64,000 nucleotides of DNA, from positions 18,266,069 through 18,330,068 of the forward strand of contig NC_070607.1 in assembly GCF_027172205.1 (NCBI RefSeq), given 5' to 3'. Of the stretch, positions 55,073 through 64,000 are shown one piece after another; position 1 is the first letter of the stretch, and every line of letters starts with the position of its first letter. The notes under the pieces were generated by a model, which saw nothing but the letters and a program-made list of their open reading frames with translations, made no database searches and was not told where the DNA came from. This DNA is from Podarcis raffonei. Lineage: Eukaryota > Chordata > Lepidosauria > Squamata > Lacertidae. Both the position numbers and the translations under genes were made by a program.

Positions 55073-57830
55073 CTAAATAAATACAATGGCAGATTTCTTG
55101 CTGCCTGAAGTGAAGGGACCTTGCATACTCTCCAACATTTCTCCGATGAATATAGGGACGTCCTAAGGAAAAGCGGGACAGTCTTCTCCCTTGAGGGTAT
55201 TACCAGCCTTTTCTGCTTTTCCAGTGTTGAAGTATCAGCAATAATGCTAGGAAGGCAAAAGAAGAAATTGACATTTTTACCAAGAGTTCGGGCAACACAT
55301 GATAGTATCTGACCAACCACCATCATTATTAGACAGGACAAGTGAGACTTGCAGCAAATATAGTGTGAAGTGCTTCTGGATTCTGCCAGACAGTCCCTTT
55401 CTTATTTAATCACTTTTCTTTCCAGGATACTCCATTCCATTTCAAATATGTTTTCTTATCTCAACAGTCAGTTAGCCTTCTGTAACCAGCGAGCATTTTC
55501 AGTTTTCATTGGGCAGTTTTTGGGTACCCCCCTTCCACCAAGGTGTTCCTCACACCCATCAAATATTTTTTGAACATCTGCAAATCTTGAGCTTTTCCCT
55601 GAGCCTGCTGGTCCATAAGGAACCATAGCCAGTTTGCTATAAGCACACAGGAGCTGATATGCCCAGTTATTGTGTGGAACATTTTGTAGAAGCTTCATCA
55701 ATTCATTTACCCGTTAATTCATTTAGTGAAACAGATACGGAAGATGTGACCGTTCTGCTGTCTACAAGTACTCTACAATCTTTCTAGCAGCAGGTTATGA
55801 TTTTTTATTTGCTCAGGGATTGTCTTTCTTCTCCTCCAACTGTTGCACCTCAAACTTTTTTAGATTTGAATAATACATTGTTTTCCTATATTTTTCAATG
55901 CCTGGACATTTCACTGGAATCCTTTGACTGAAGGGTGGTCTGGAAAGCTTTTTAATAAATAAAAATAAAAGCCTTAGTCTGCTGAAGATTTAAAAAAAAT
56001 CTGTATTAAGCGTAATGACCATTTTTGAGCAGGGTTGCTTAAATGTTGATGACACATTCTCCATATGACTTTGAATGACTCCCTGCATGGAACTCTGGCT
56101 GGCGCAAGTCTTTGTGGGGAATAAGACGGATGAGACAGGAAAATGGAAGGAGAGGTGGAGAGATATTTTAAAATGTAAGTAGGGTTTCTTAGTGGTTTCT
56201 CTATTCTGGTTCTATTACTATCAATCAAGAGTTAGAACTCTAAAGGACCATTCCTTCTCAGTCATGGCTGGGTTATTCTGAAAAGGCTATGCTGAGAGCA
56301 TTCACTGTTCCTTTTCCTTTCTGGGAATAATTCCAAGGCCCTCTCCAAGTTTTGGAGGGTGTTTTGACAAGATGGTGTTGCTGAGTCCTACTCCTTGCTG
56401 CTCCTGACAACAAATTAAAGTTAGGTCTGGAGGTGTGGGCTGCCTCAAGCTTACTGCAGTGATAGACCATGAAGACACAAGAGCCCAGTTTTTCAACTTT
56501 CCCCTCTTCTGTCCTAGGCTGAAAATGCTGTGTAGCCTTATTGCAAGGTGCTGTAGGAACTGCAAAATCCATCCAAAATGGTCTCCAAAAAGAAAGCCAA
56601 AATCAGCATCTCTCAGAGGCCAGATGATGAGGGAATTAATAATACTACATCTGAAAGTTCAGGTGAGGAAATATCCTTAGCTGAGGTGTTTGTTTGTTTG
56701 TTTGTTTGTTTGCAAGGCCAGTAAGAATCTCACAAATTCAGTTAGGCTGGCTTCTGATTCAAGAATACTTTAGAGGCATACTTTTCATGGAAGAAGGGAG
56801 ATAAATATTTTGCTTTCCTCCTGACCTTTCCCAATGTTTAATCAAAAGAGTTAATCCCATGTTTGCTCTGCACTATGGCAAAAACATTAAGGAAGGCCAT
56901 CATGCTGCATTGCCAGGCATTTCTGGGTCATTTATTGCTAAATTATATTACTTAAAATGTGTATGATAATTATGATTAGCAGTGGTTTCATCAAATGTGG
57001 AATTTGTATCTTTGCATCAATCTATATTGATTTTTGTTGAAATGTAAACAACTTAGATTTTTTTTAATACTGTTTTTATTTATTCTTATGGTACAGAAGA
57101 TCAATTTTGAGAAAACAATTGTTACAACAATAAACAAGAAGTAACTTGTCCTGATAAAATTATAGGTGTCTTATGAAAGTATCCAAATGATGTTCTAAGT
57201 TGAGATCAGCAGCTATCTCGATTAGTCTTGTGCAAATATACAGCAGATATACAAAGTTCATATGGGCAATTAGCTTGCAACATGGGAAAGAGTCCACGAG
57301 CCAACCAAACATTATTTATTCAGCTCTCTTTTACCTAAAAAAAAAGAAAATGAAACCAAAATACCCTGAAGTCACTCAAAATAGACATGGTAAACCACAA
57401 CAGCTATTACCAACAAAACCTGATTTGAGGCATAAAGATGCAATAGGGAGAGCCATTTTGCTCCATTAACCCTTAAGAAAAAAAGGCTAGGGAAAATCTA
57501 TAAGCAGCAATTCCATCCTCACAGATAAGTACTCAAGTTAGGGGCTTGAAAAATTGTATGTCTTGAATGAACCCCCAAGTTGAATCCTTTCTATAAATGA
57601 AGATCTAGCACTTCAAATACAGGGTTTCTAAGCTAACATATACTTTCCAAATATACTTTCCCAAATATACTTCCTGGTATAATAAGTTTGAAATATGCAT
57701 GAATGAATTTCTTCCATGCTTCACAGGTAGTTTATCGTACAATCCTAAGTAGGTGTACTCAAAAGTAAGTTTCACAGAATTCGGTGGGGGCTTACTCCCA
57801 AGGCAGCGTTACACAATTGCGGCATCAATT
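55073..57830. other. Intergenic stretch between gene II and the CCP pair at 58 kb
   Basis: Apart from the unrecognised open stretch at 55468-55701 and a (TGTT)n run at 56688-56712, no exon or repeat family was assigned. Confidence 0.35.
55468..55707 (-). pseudogene. Unrecognised protein-like open stretch, possible retrocopy
   Basis: The minus frame reads VNELMKLLQNVPHNNWAYQL and continues LLCAYSKLAMVPYGPAGSGK before a stop near 55468. The composition is that of a real protein and it is not CCP, RT or transposase by eye. No splice signals bound it, so it is more likely a retrocopy or an element fragment than an exon. I do not recognise it. Confidence 0.35.
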
Positions 57831-57832
57831 GC

Positions 57833-58047
57833 TTACCCCCTAATCCGTACACATTGTGGATACAACAGTTGTCCATTCTGACACTGTGCTCTAAAATCAG
57901 ATGCTGAACTTGAAGGTGAGCTGAAGTAGTACGCTTTGCACACAAACTCAACAAATTCTCCATGGAGGAAATACGGTCGATTGTCAAAACTCCATCTTAG
58001 ATCCAAGTGATTCTTTGCCATCTCTTCTGCTGATAAGGTGCACGGCT
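57833..58047 (-). CDS. Terminal exon, CCP20-like domain (58-kb pair)
   Basis: The acceptor TTCATTTTCCAAG is followed by EPCTLSAEEMAKNHLDLRW and ends LLYPQCVRIRG then TAA. Cysteines are in PCTL, FVCKAYY, AQCQNG and PQC. EPC-(V/L)S..(E)M..(N)..L.W is strikingly like human CCP20 (PCVISREIMENYNIALRW), as are FVEFVCK and GxLxYPxC. In the human protein this domain carries the C3d and sialic-acid sites. Confidence 0.9.
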
Positions 58048-58173
58048 CTTGGAAAATGAATGCAGTGTTAATATTCTCATGGCACAACTTTAATTAGAAA
58101 TGTTTGCTTTTTTCTGATCTATGTACTACAACATTCATTAAAGTGGTCAGTTGTAGTTTTAGTCAACAAGAGG

Positions 58174-58518
58174 GATGTGGGTGGTGCTGTGGTCTAAACC
58201 ACTGAGCCTCTTGGGCTTGCCGGTCAGAAGGTCGGCGGTTCGAATCCCCACAACCGAGTGAGCTCCCGTTGCTCTGCCCCAGCTCCTGCCAACCTAGCAG
58301 TTCGAAATCATGCCAGTGCAAGCAGATAAATAGGTACTGCTGTGGCAGGAAGGTAAATGGTGCCAGAAGTGGTTTAGTCCTGCTGGCCACATGACCCAGA
58401 AAGCTGTCTGTGGACAAACGCCGGCTCTCTCAGCCTGAAAGCGAGATGAGCACCACAATCCCATAGTCACCTTTGACTGGACTTAACCGCCCAGGCGTCC
58501 TTTACCTTTTACCTTTTT
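58174..58518 (+). mobile_element. Sauria-type SINE, older variant
   Basis: GATGTGGGTGGTGCTGTGGTC head, B box GGCGGTTCGAATCCCC and TCCTTTACC tail; lies in the intron between the two exons of the 58-kb pair. Confidence 0.9.
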
Positions 58519-58735
58519 AGTCAACGGCAATCAATAAGTTACTTTCTGCATGCTCTCCTCCCTGAGCTATGAGCCGTCCCCTTCTATAAAGCCTTACATC
58601 AAGTAATGTTGGCTTTTCCCAGCCTTTATTAGTTGAGCAACACCAGTCAGAAGCAGTGCGCAATGAATCAAGTTATTAAGGCATTTTCCAAGTTGTCACT
58701 ATGTTGGGGGGGGGAATAGCAACACTGTACAGTAC

Positions 58736-58918
58736 CTATGCAAATTGGCGGGGTAGTCCAATGGCCCATGGAACAGGACACTTTCCTCGAACCTTGCAAA
58801 AAATGGTATTCATGGCAACTATATTCAACTGATGAACCATGAGCATAGTCCGCTGTCAACAAGCCCATGACGACTCCATTTTTTATGGAAGGTGGAAAGC
58901 CACAGTTTTCGTCTGGGT
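58736..58918 (-). CDS. CCP19-like exon (58-kb pair)
   Basis: The acceptor CTCACTTTGCAG and donor CATAG|GTACTG bound 183 nt, phase 1-1. The domain follows a short linker (PDEN) and begins CGFPPSIKNGVVMGLL; cysteines are in NCGF, YSCHEYH, VSCSMG and PICI; tryptophan in HWTTPP. The CG.PP.I.NG and VEY.C...(Y)..L.G...V.C..G.W..PP.C pattern is that of human CCP18/19. Confidence 0.9.
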
Positions 58919-58990
58919 CTGCAAAGTGAGAGCAATGTGTTTAAACAGAAGAGAGAAAATGACTCTAAGAAAATAGTTTGCAGGATCCAT

Positions 58991-59330
58991 GTCAGGGAAC
59001 TGCCATCGGAGCCTAGAGTGGAGGTAAGGCTCCCTGACGATGCAGGAGAAGGGACCAGCAGGGAAAGAGAGCAAGCTTCCTTTGAGGAAGGAAATAGGAG
59101 GGACACCAGGAAGCAAGAGGAGACTGCGGAGGGAGGGCTCCGAGACTCTTCCATAGAGAGCAGCAGGGAGAGCCCAGGACCTCCGTTGGGCACGCCCACT
59201 CTGCGCAGGAGACTTACGCGCAGAGAGGCTAGGCGGAGACTTGGGGTGAAGGAATTATTATGCTGGAAGAAGTTCAGAAAACGCCCACTGACGGATTCTG
59301 CCAGCGACTGACACAGCCATGGAGAAAGGG
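58991..59330 (+). mobile_element. LTR-family fragment, fossil
   Basis: Begins TGTCAGGGAACTGCC and shares the purine-rich inner part of the LTRs at 8658 and 48656. The right end is unclear. Confidence 0.5.
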
Positions 59331-59439
59331 CTGTCCAGCCAGGGAAAGGTTTAGCCAGGCAACGTTGCCTAGAGCTGCAGCACCCTTTACGCACAAGCAA
59401 CCCCCAATTCCCTTTACAATCCATTTGTGGCATCAGCCT

Positions 59440-59600
59440 TCGTTCTGAAGGAACACTCTAGGAGACATCTTGGAGTGTGCGTGTCCGATTGCTGTTTGTT
59501 CCAATTCAATGCTAAACAGTAGATTTTCCCGGGCAAAGCAGCAAAGAAAATTCCTCTCTTGGTCAGGTTTAATAAGAAATGAGGCAGAATCGTGTCATAC
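59440..59600. mobile_element. Half of the palindromic element family
   Basis: GAGTGTGCGTGTCC and the TTGTTCCAATTCAATGCTAA segment match the right arm of 29739-29987 in reverse. Confidence 0.5.
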
Positions 59601-60331
59601 AAATGTTGCTAAACTTTTGTAGTCACGGGCTGCACTGACCGATTGTCAACCCTCTTGGGCTCTGCATGACAAAGTTGCAGTGGCCAATTTTTCTTTAAAA
59701 ACAAAACACTTTTAGGGGCTGGGGAGGCACAAAAACATATTGGCATCTCAGAGGAGAGGACAGTAAAATAAATAAATACATTTTTATTTAAAAAATAACA
59801 AATGTTTTTTAAAGAAAATAAAAAATGGGAAGTGGTGTGTGGTGTGTATGAGAGCAATCCATCTCTCTCTCTCTCTCTCTCTTAAAAAAATTAATTTTAG
59901 TTTCATTTTTTTAAAAATCTAACTAAAATGGACAAATTTGGAGTAGCTTAAAGGGTATGAAAATGTTTTGGCATCAGAATATTACAGTAGAGAACAGATA
60001 GGAACAGTCATATAGATAAATATAGACAGATACTTTGCGGGAGATTTGGGGGAGCCACAAAAAAATGTATTGTGGAGCAGACTGAGTGCTGTAGATTAGC
60101 CATCCCTGGTATAGTGGGAAATGCACTGAGACTTGGACTAGTAAAATCTGGATTGAAATACCTTTTTCAGTGAAGTTTACAGGTGCACCTTATAGAAATC
60201 ACTATGTATCGTACCAATCTACCACACAGGGGTTTGTTAGGAAAGTAAAACCCAGTTGCGCCATTCTGAGCTTCTCTGAGGAAGAGTGTTGTGCAAATAG
60301 GATTCAAATTGATAGAGCACAAAACTGCAGA
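59601..60331. other. Intergenic or intronic, nothing firm
   Basis: A (CT)n run lies at 59860-59880, with A/T-rich stretches around it. No exon found. Confidence 0.4.
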
Positions 60332-60573
60332 TCAAACATAATGGGTGGAATTCAATGTAGCATTACCTTTTGAAACACATTTGGGATATTTTAATTGTCC
60401 CCGATTGCACTGCGCCAGCAACTGAGCATCGCCAGTCGACGGAGGCAGAACGTATCCTGGCTTGCACACCAATTCAATAATGTCTCCGTGTAGGAAATAT
60501 AATTCTTCTTCCAGGTTCCATTTCATTGCTACGTTATGATTTCTGATGTTTTCTTCATTGACCAAACATGGTT
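60332..60573 (-). CDS. Terminal exon, CCP20-like domain (60-kb pair)
   Basis: The acceptor TTGCCCTGCAG is followed by EPCLVNEENIRNHNVAMKW and ends LKYPKC plus a tail SKGNATLNSTHYV and TGA. Cysteines are in PCLV, LVCKPGY, AQCNRG and PKC. IELVCKxGY and GxLxYPxC match human CCP20. Both this tail and that of gene V start with a GN and end with HY-aromatic/aliphatic, and both contain an AAG|GTAAT that could act as a donor (here at 60367). Confidence 0.88.
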
Positions 60574-60887
60574 CTGCAGGGCAAAGGTCAATAATCAAGT
60601 GGCTTATACCAGGAACAAAGAACACAATAACTGGCATCCAATTATTCCCTCACATAAAAGCCTATCTGACCCAGAATGTTGATACTGGGGGGGGGGGGGA
60701 TATCCTAAGCTGCTAGTCAATATGATCTGCTTTTCTCATACTATTCAACCTTAGAGACACTGGCACAATCATGCCAGATGGTCAGCACTATGCACGGCTT
60801 ACAATAAATAAAAAGCACAGTAAGACATCAAATGTTAAAAACTTCCCTATATAGGGTTGCCCTCAGATGTCTTCTAAAAGTCATATA

Positions 60888-61340
60888 CCGTATTTTTCGC
60901 TCCATAAGGCGCATCTGACCATAAGGCGCAGCTACTTTTTTGGGGGGGGGGATTCAAGAAAAAAGATATGCAGCTCTTGGGGGCTTTTGCGGGAGGTGGG
61001 GGAAGTGAGAGAGCCTCGCTCTGTCCCTTCCCCCACCTCCCGCAAAAGCCAGGGATAGCCACGCGAAGCCTCCCCAGGACAGCGGGATGAAGGCTCCCCG
61101 CTCCCCTGCGGTGGCTTCGCGGGCTACCCCAGAGCTGCTCAGGAGCTTGTCAGGCTGGCGGGGGAAGCCCAACTTTCCCCCACCGCCCTTCCCAAAGAGC
61201 AGGTCGGGGCTGGCAAGGGAAGCCCGGGTTCCCCCCCCCCCAGGCCCAGGGACCACACATTCGCTCCTTAAGAAGCACAGACATTTTCCCTTAGATTTTA
61301 AGAGGGGGAAAGTGCGTCTTATGGAACAAAAAATACGGTA
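60888..61340. mobile_element. Tc1/mariner-type MITE nested in a LINE
   Basis: ACCGTATTTTTCGCTCCATA to CTTATGGAACAAAAAATACGG; longer GC-rich inside than the other copies. Confidence 0.85.
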
Positions 61341-61602
61341 GTTTTTATTTCCTTGACATCTGAAGGGAGGGGATTCCACAAGGTGGGCGCCACTACCGAA
61401 AAGACCCTCTGCTGGGTTCCCTGTAACCTCACTTTTCACAGTGAGGGAATCGCTGGATCTCAGTATCTGGGCTGAATGATGCTCCTTCAGGTATACAAGG
61501 CCAAAGCTGCTTAGGACTTTAAAAGGTCAGCACCAACGCTTTGGATTCTGCTTGGAAATGTACTAGGAGCTAATTTAGATCCTTTAAGACCGGTGTTTTA
61601 TG

Positions 61603-61776
61603 CAGTGCTTTTTTCTGGGGGGGACATAGGGGTACGCATACCCCTAAACATTTTGTGAATCTTTGTACGTTTGTCCATATACTGTCTTTATTTTTCCCAA
61701 TTTGAACTATAAAATGGTGGTTTTCTTGTGTCAAAATGAGAGTACCTCTAAACATTTTTTAAGAAAAAAAGCACTG
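61603..61776. mobile_element. hAT-type MITE nested in a LINE
   Basis: CAGTGCTTTTTTCT and AGAAAAAAAGCACTG ends; flanks GTTTTATG and GTTATATG (7 of 8). Confidence 0.88.
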
Positions 61777-61916
61777 GTTATATGGTCCCAGCAGCCTCTC
61801 CCAGTCACTGGTCTGGCAGCCGCTTTCGGGATTAGTTGTAGTTTCTGAGTCACTTTCAAAGGTAGCCCCACAGAGAGCACCTTGTAGTAATTCCCACATT
61901 CTCCTCTAATACTTAC

Positions 61917-62150
61917 CTAAACAAACTGGGGGGGTTGTCCAGTTTCCTTGGACACAGCGAATTGTGTTAGGTCCTTCTATCAGATGGAAGGGTTTACATC
62001 TGTATTCCACTACAGAACCAGTTTTGTAGCTTGCCAGTGAAGGATTGATGTTATTAAAAATAAAACTGTTTTCAACTATGGGTAAGGAACTGCAGCTCCC
62101 TTCAGTTTGTAAGCCGTGATGACCTTCTGTGCTTCCTGTCCTGCCAACAT
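61917..62150 (-). CDS. CCP19-like exon with long leader (60-kb pair)
   Basis: The acceptor TTTATTTTTCAG and donor TTTAG|GTAAGT bound 234 nt, phase 1-1, the longest CCP exon here. About 19 residues rich in Gly and charged groups (VGRTGSTEGHHGLQTEGS) precede the first cysteine. Cysteines are in SCSS, YRCKPFH, IRCVQG and VCL; tryptophan in NWTTPP; NWT sequon. The leader corresponds to the linker (DSTGKC in human CCP19) but is expanded. Confidence 0.88.
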
Positions 62151-62434
62151 CTGAAAAATAAAAAAGGAATGGAAACATAAGTCTTTTCATTGGCATCCAT
62201 GTGTTTTATCAAATAATCATACAAATGACACCTCTCAATTTCAATTTCCTTCTGCATCTTTGCAGTTTCCACTTTGTCATGTTGAACGAGCATTAAGATT
62301 AAGTTGTGTGAGGTTCTGAGAGACAGTGGAGAAATTTCAGAATTCACCCACAACAAACTTCCTGGGTGCTGGTCAAACTCCTTGTCACGGAAAGAGGGCG
62401 ATTCTGATATTTGTGAATTCCTACATGACATTCT
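62151..62434. other. Upstream intron, nothing recognised
   Basis: No exon or repeat was recognised between the CCP exon and the LSM10 retrocopy insertion site. Confidence 0.4.
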
Positions 62435-62450
62435 CTCATCTGCACCTCTT

Positions 62451-63287
62451 TTCTAAAATTTATTTTGTAAACAGTTTATTGGGGGGGGGGGAGGCTAAAG
62501 AGGGTGAAGAGAGTATTAGTCCACAGAAAGCAAATATCCTATTTGTTGCTAAGGTCAAGTATTCAAACTTATTCTTACAAAGAGACCTAATGCCCACTTC
62601 CCCTTTCTATAGAAAGCAAATATCCTATTTGTTGCTAAGGTCAAGGTATTCAAACTTATTCTTACAAAGAGACCTAATGCCCACTTCCCCTTTCTATAGA
62701 AAAGTTTGGTGAACTCTTGAACTCAGGAAGTGCAGCCAGGGAAGGCATCTAGGAAAATCAGGGAGGGTTGTCTATAGGTCACTTCTAATCTCAGTCCAGA
62801 AAAATGTGCTTCTTCATCAGGAGTACAAGCAATTTCAGGCTGAGTTTGGGGCACATGGCAAATCCAGGGCACTAGCCCGCTCATTTGTAGCTCCGCTTAA
62901 GGAACATCTTCCTGCCCCTGTTTCGACCACCAAAAGTGCAAACTCTGTGAATGAGTTGCAGCTGTTTCTCAATGGTGGTTGTGATGTCCATGTCGTCAGG
63001 GGTGTGGATGTAGCGGGCGTTCCTTCCCGTCACAAACAGATCACCAGCCAGGTGGAATGGCCACACCGGTCAGTGAATGTCGCCTCGGCCAGGCGGATGT
63101 TCGTGAAGGCGTCAATGATGGTGATGTGGCCCACAGCCACGCTCTCGTCCCGCAGCTCCACAGTGGTGATGTGTCCGTGAAGGCCCTGCAGCAGGATGAC
63201 AAGGCTGTTCTCCGAGATGGTGCGCTCCTTCATGGAGTGGCTGATCTCTATGGCATGGCACCACCTGATGGCTGGCTTGGATCTCCC
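62451..63287 (-). pseudogene. LSM10: LSM10 processed pseudogene (retrocopy)
   Basis: The minus strand from 63251 to 62881 translates as the U7 snRNP protein LSM10: [38 protein letters not shown] and, after one frameshift (net loss of one base near 63040), [14 protein letters not shown] and [11 protein letters not shown]. The span is 371 nt against 372 for a 123-codon gene. The start codon reads ATA. The copy is flanked by CTCATCTGCACCTCTT at 62435-62450 and 63288-63303 (16-bp target-site duplication), and a minus-strand AATAAA with a short A-rich tail lies next to the left repeat. This shows L1-type retroposition of an mRNA. Confidence 0.93.
62525..62698. repeat. 86-bp tandem duplication
   Basis: Units starting AGAAAGCAAATATCC at 62525 and 62611; one G is added in the second. 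It lies in the 3' untranslated part of the LSM10 retrocopy. Confidence 0.95.
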
Positions 63288-63329
63288 CTCATCTGCACCT
63301 CTTGGCCTAATGTGCTGATTGGCATCTAC

Positions 63330-63915
63330 CATATTTTTCGCTCTATAAGACACACTTTTCCTCTCCTAAAAATTAAGGGGAAATGTGTGTGCGTCTTATG
63401 GAGCGAATGCAGACAGGAGGCTCTGCCCAGTGCTCCCTTTAACAAGCCGCTTGGAGTATGTGTGCGGCTCTTGGGGGCTTTTCCCTGAGGAGGAAGAAGG
63501 ACAGCGCAGCTCTTGGGGGAGCCTTAGCTGCGTGCTGCCTCTCCCAGGAAGGGGATGAAGGCTCCCCTTGCCCAGGAGAGGCTGTGCACGGCTAAGCAAG
63601 AAGCCAGGACAGCCAGCGGGATTCTTGCTTGGCCGCGCACAGCCTCTCCAGCCTGGGAGAGGCTGCGCGCGGCTATTCCATAAGCCAGGACAGCCAGCGG
63701 AATCACAGCACTGCGATCCTGCTGACTGTCCTGGCTTCTTGCTTGGCCGCGTGCAGCCTCTCCCAGGCTGGAGAGGCTGTGCGCGGTCAAGCAAGAATCC
63801 CGCTGGCTGTCCTGGCTTATGGGATTCAGAATATTTTTTTTTTCTTGTTTTCCTCTCCCAAAAACTAGGTGCGTCTTATGGTCTGGTGCGTCTTATAGAG
63901 CAAAAAATACAGTAG
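63330..63915. mobile_element. Tc1/mariner-type MITE, long GC-rich variant
   Basis: CATATTTTTCGCTCTATAAG to CTTATAGAGCAAAAAATACAG, with inner repeated AGCCAGGACAGCCAGCGG blocks on both strands. Confidence 0.8.
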
Positions 63916-63967
63916 CTATCCACCAGCTTTTACACTTTTTTGAATGTTAGAATGTAACTCCTTTAGT

Positions 63968-64000
63968 TTTGTTGTTGTTGTTGTTGTTGTTGTTGTTAAT
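63968..64000. repeat. (GTT)n microsatellite at the window edge
   Basis: At least nine GTT units, running to near the end of the window. Confidence 0.95.

Larger units (their letters stand above)
57833..58918 (-). other. CCP19-like plus CCP20-like pair, 3' end of a gene
   Basis: Exons 58918-58736 and 58047-57833, the latter with stop. They are separated by a Sauria SINE. No signal peptide lies between this pair and the next pair upstream at 60.3-62.2 kb, so the two pairs may be alternative or duplicated C-termini of one gene whose start is beyond 64 kb. Confidence 0.65.
60780..61890 (-). mobile_element. CR1/L2-group LINE 3' part, interrupted by two DNA transposons
   Basis: LINE segments at 60780-60887, 61341-61594 and 61785-61890 continue one another when compared with the copy at 39.4-40.27 kb. 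The gaps are a Tc1/mariner-type MITE and a hAT-type MITE. Confidence 0.85.
60332..62150 (-). other. CCP19-like plus CCP20-like pair, 3' end of a gene starting beyond the window
   Basis: Exons 62150-61917 and 60573-60332 (with stop). The order and phases match the last two CCPs of factor H. A CR1/L2 LINE with two nested DNA transposons lies in the intron between them. The upstream part of this gene is probably to the right of the window. Confidence 0.65.

Noticed and set aside
4993-58518. tRNA genes suggested by GGTTCGAATCC B boxes
   Set aside because: Each belongs to the head of a Sauria-type SINE with the full SINE body; none folds as an isolated tRNA by eye.
62525-62698. CRISPR-like or regulatory repeat
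   Set aside because: Only two directly adjacent units without spacers: a plain tandem duplication.
62881-63353. A functional LSM10 gene
   Set aside because: The start codon is ATA, a base is lost in the middle, and target-site duplications flank it; it is a retrocopy.
63524-63868. Repetitive protein frames on both strands near 63.6 kb
   Set aside because: They translate the inner GC-rich repeats of a Tc1/mariner-type MITE.

Overview
This window looks like a lizard (squamate reptile) chromosome segment. It carries nine Sauria-type tRNA-derived SINE copies (full, partial or fragmentary), Bov-B 3' ends, many CR1/L2-group, CR1 and L1 LINE fragments, a Ngaro-type tyrosine-recombinase retroelement, solo LTRs and several families of short DNA transposons. 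Lacertid is a guess; no species call can be made from sequence alone.

The host coding content lies almost entirely on the minus strand. It is a tandem cluster of complement factor H-like genes, recognised as isolated exons that each encode one complement control protein (CCP, sushi) domain. Every internal exon is in phase 1-1, starts at an AG acceptor, ends at a GT donor and has the four-cysteine CCP pattern. Four separate signal-peptide first exons (ATG at 53959, 40335, 24360 and 10638) mark at least four transcription units. Two further pairs of C-terminal-type domains at 57.8-62.2 kb belong to genes whose 5' ends are not seen here.

Reading right to left (5' to 3' for the genes): 62.15-60.33 kb, a CCP19-like plus CCP20-like pair; 58.92-57.83 kb, a second such pair; gene II (53.96-46.48 kb), signal peptide, 60-nt mini-exon, CCP19-like and terminal CCP20-like; gene III (40.34-33.5 kb), signal peptide, module a, module b and a decayed CCP20; 32.56-30.17 kb, three domains resembling CCP5/6, 7 and 8 of factor H with no start or end; gene IV (24.36-14.33 kb), signal peptide and two tandem a-b modules, the last with a lost splice donor; gene V (10.64-5.80 kb), signal peptide, a, a truncated b, CCP19-like and terminal CCP20-like with a poly(A) signal. 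The products would be secreted glycoproteins that bind complement C3 fragments or cell-surface polyanions, as factor H-related proteins do; this is inferred from family membership.

The rest is repeats. 1-1.34 kb is a LINE reverse transcriptase cut by the window edge. 1.45-4.88 kb is a Ngaro-like fossil with the split direct repeats of that family. 62.45-63.29 kb is an LSM10 processed pseudogene with a 16-bp target-site duplication. Many insertions still show their target-site duplications, so the nesting order can be read. No CRISPR, rRNA or functional tRNA was seen.
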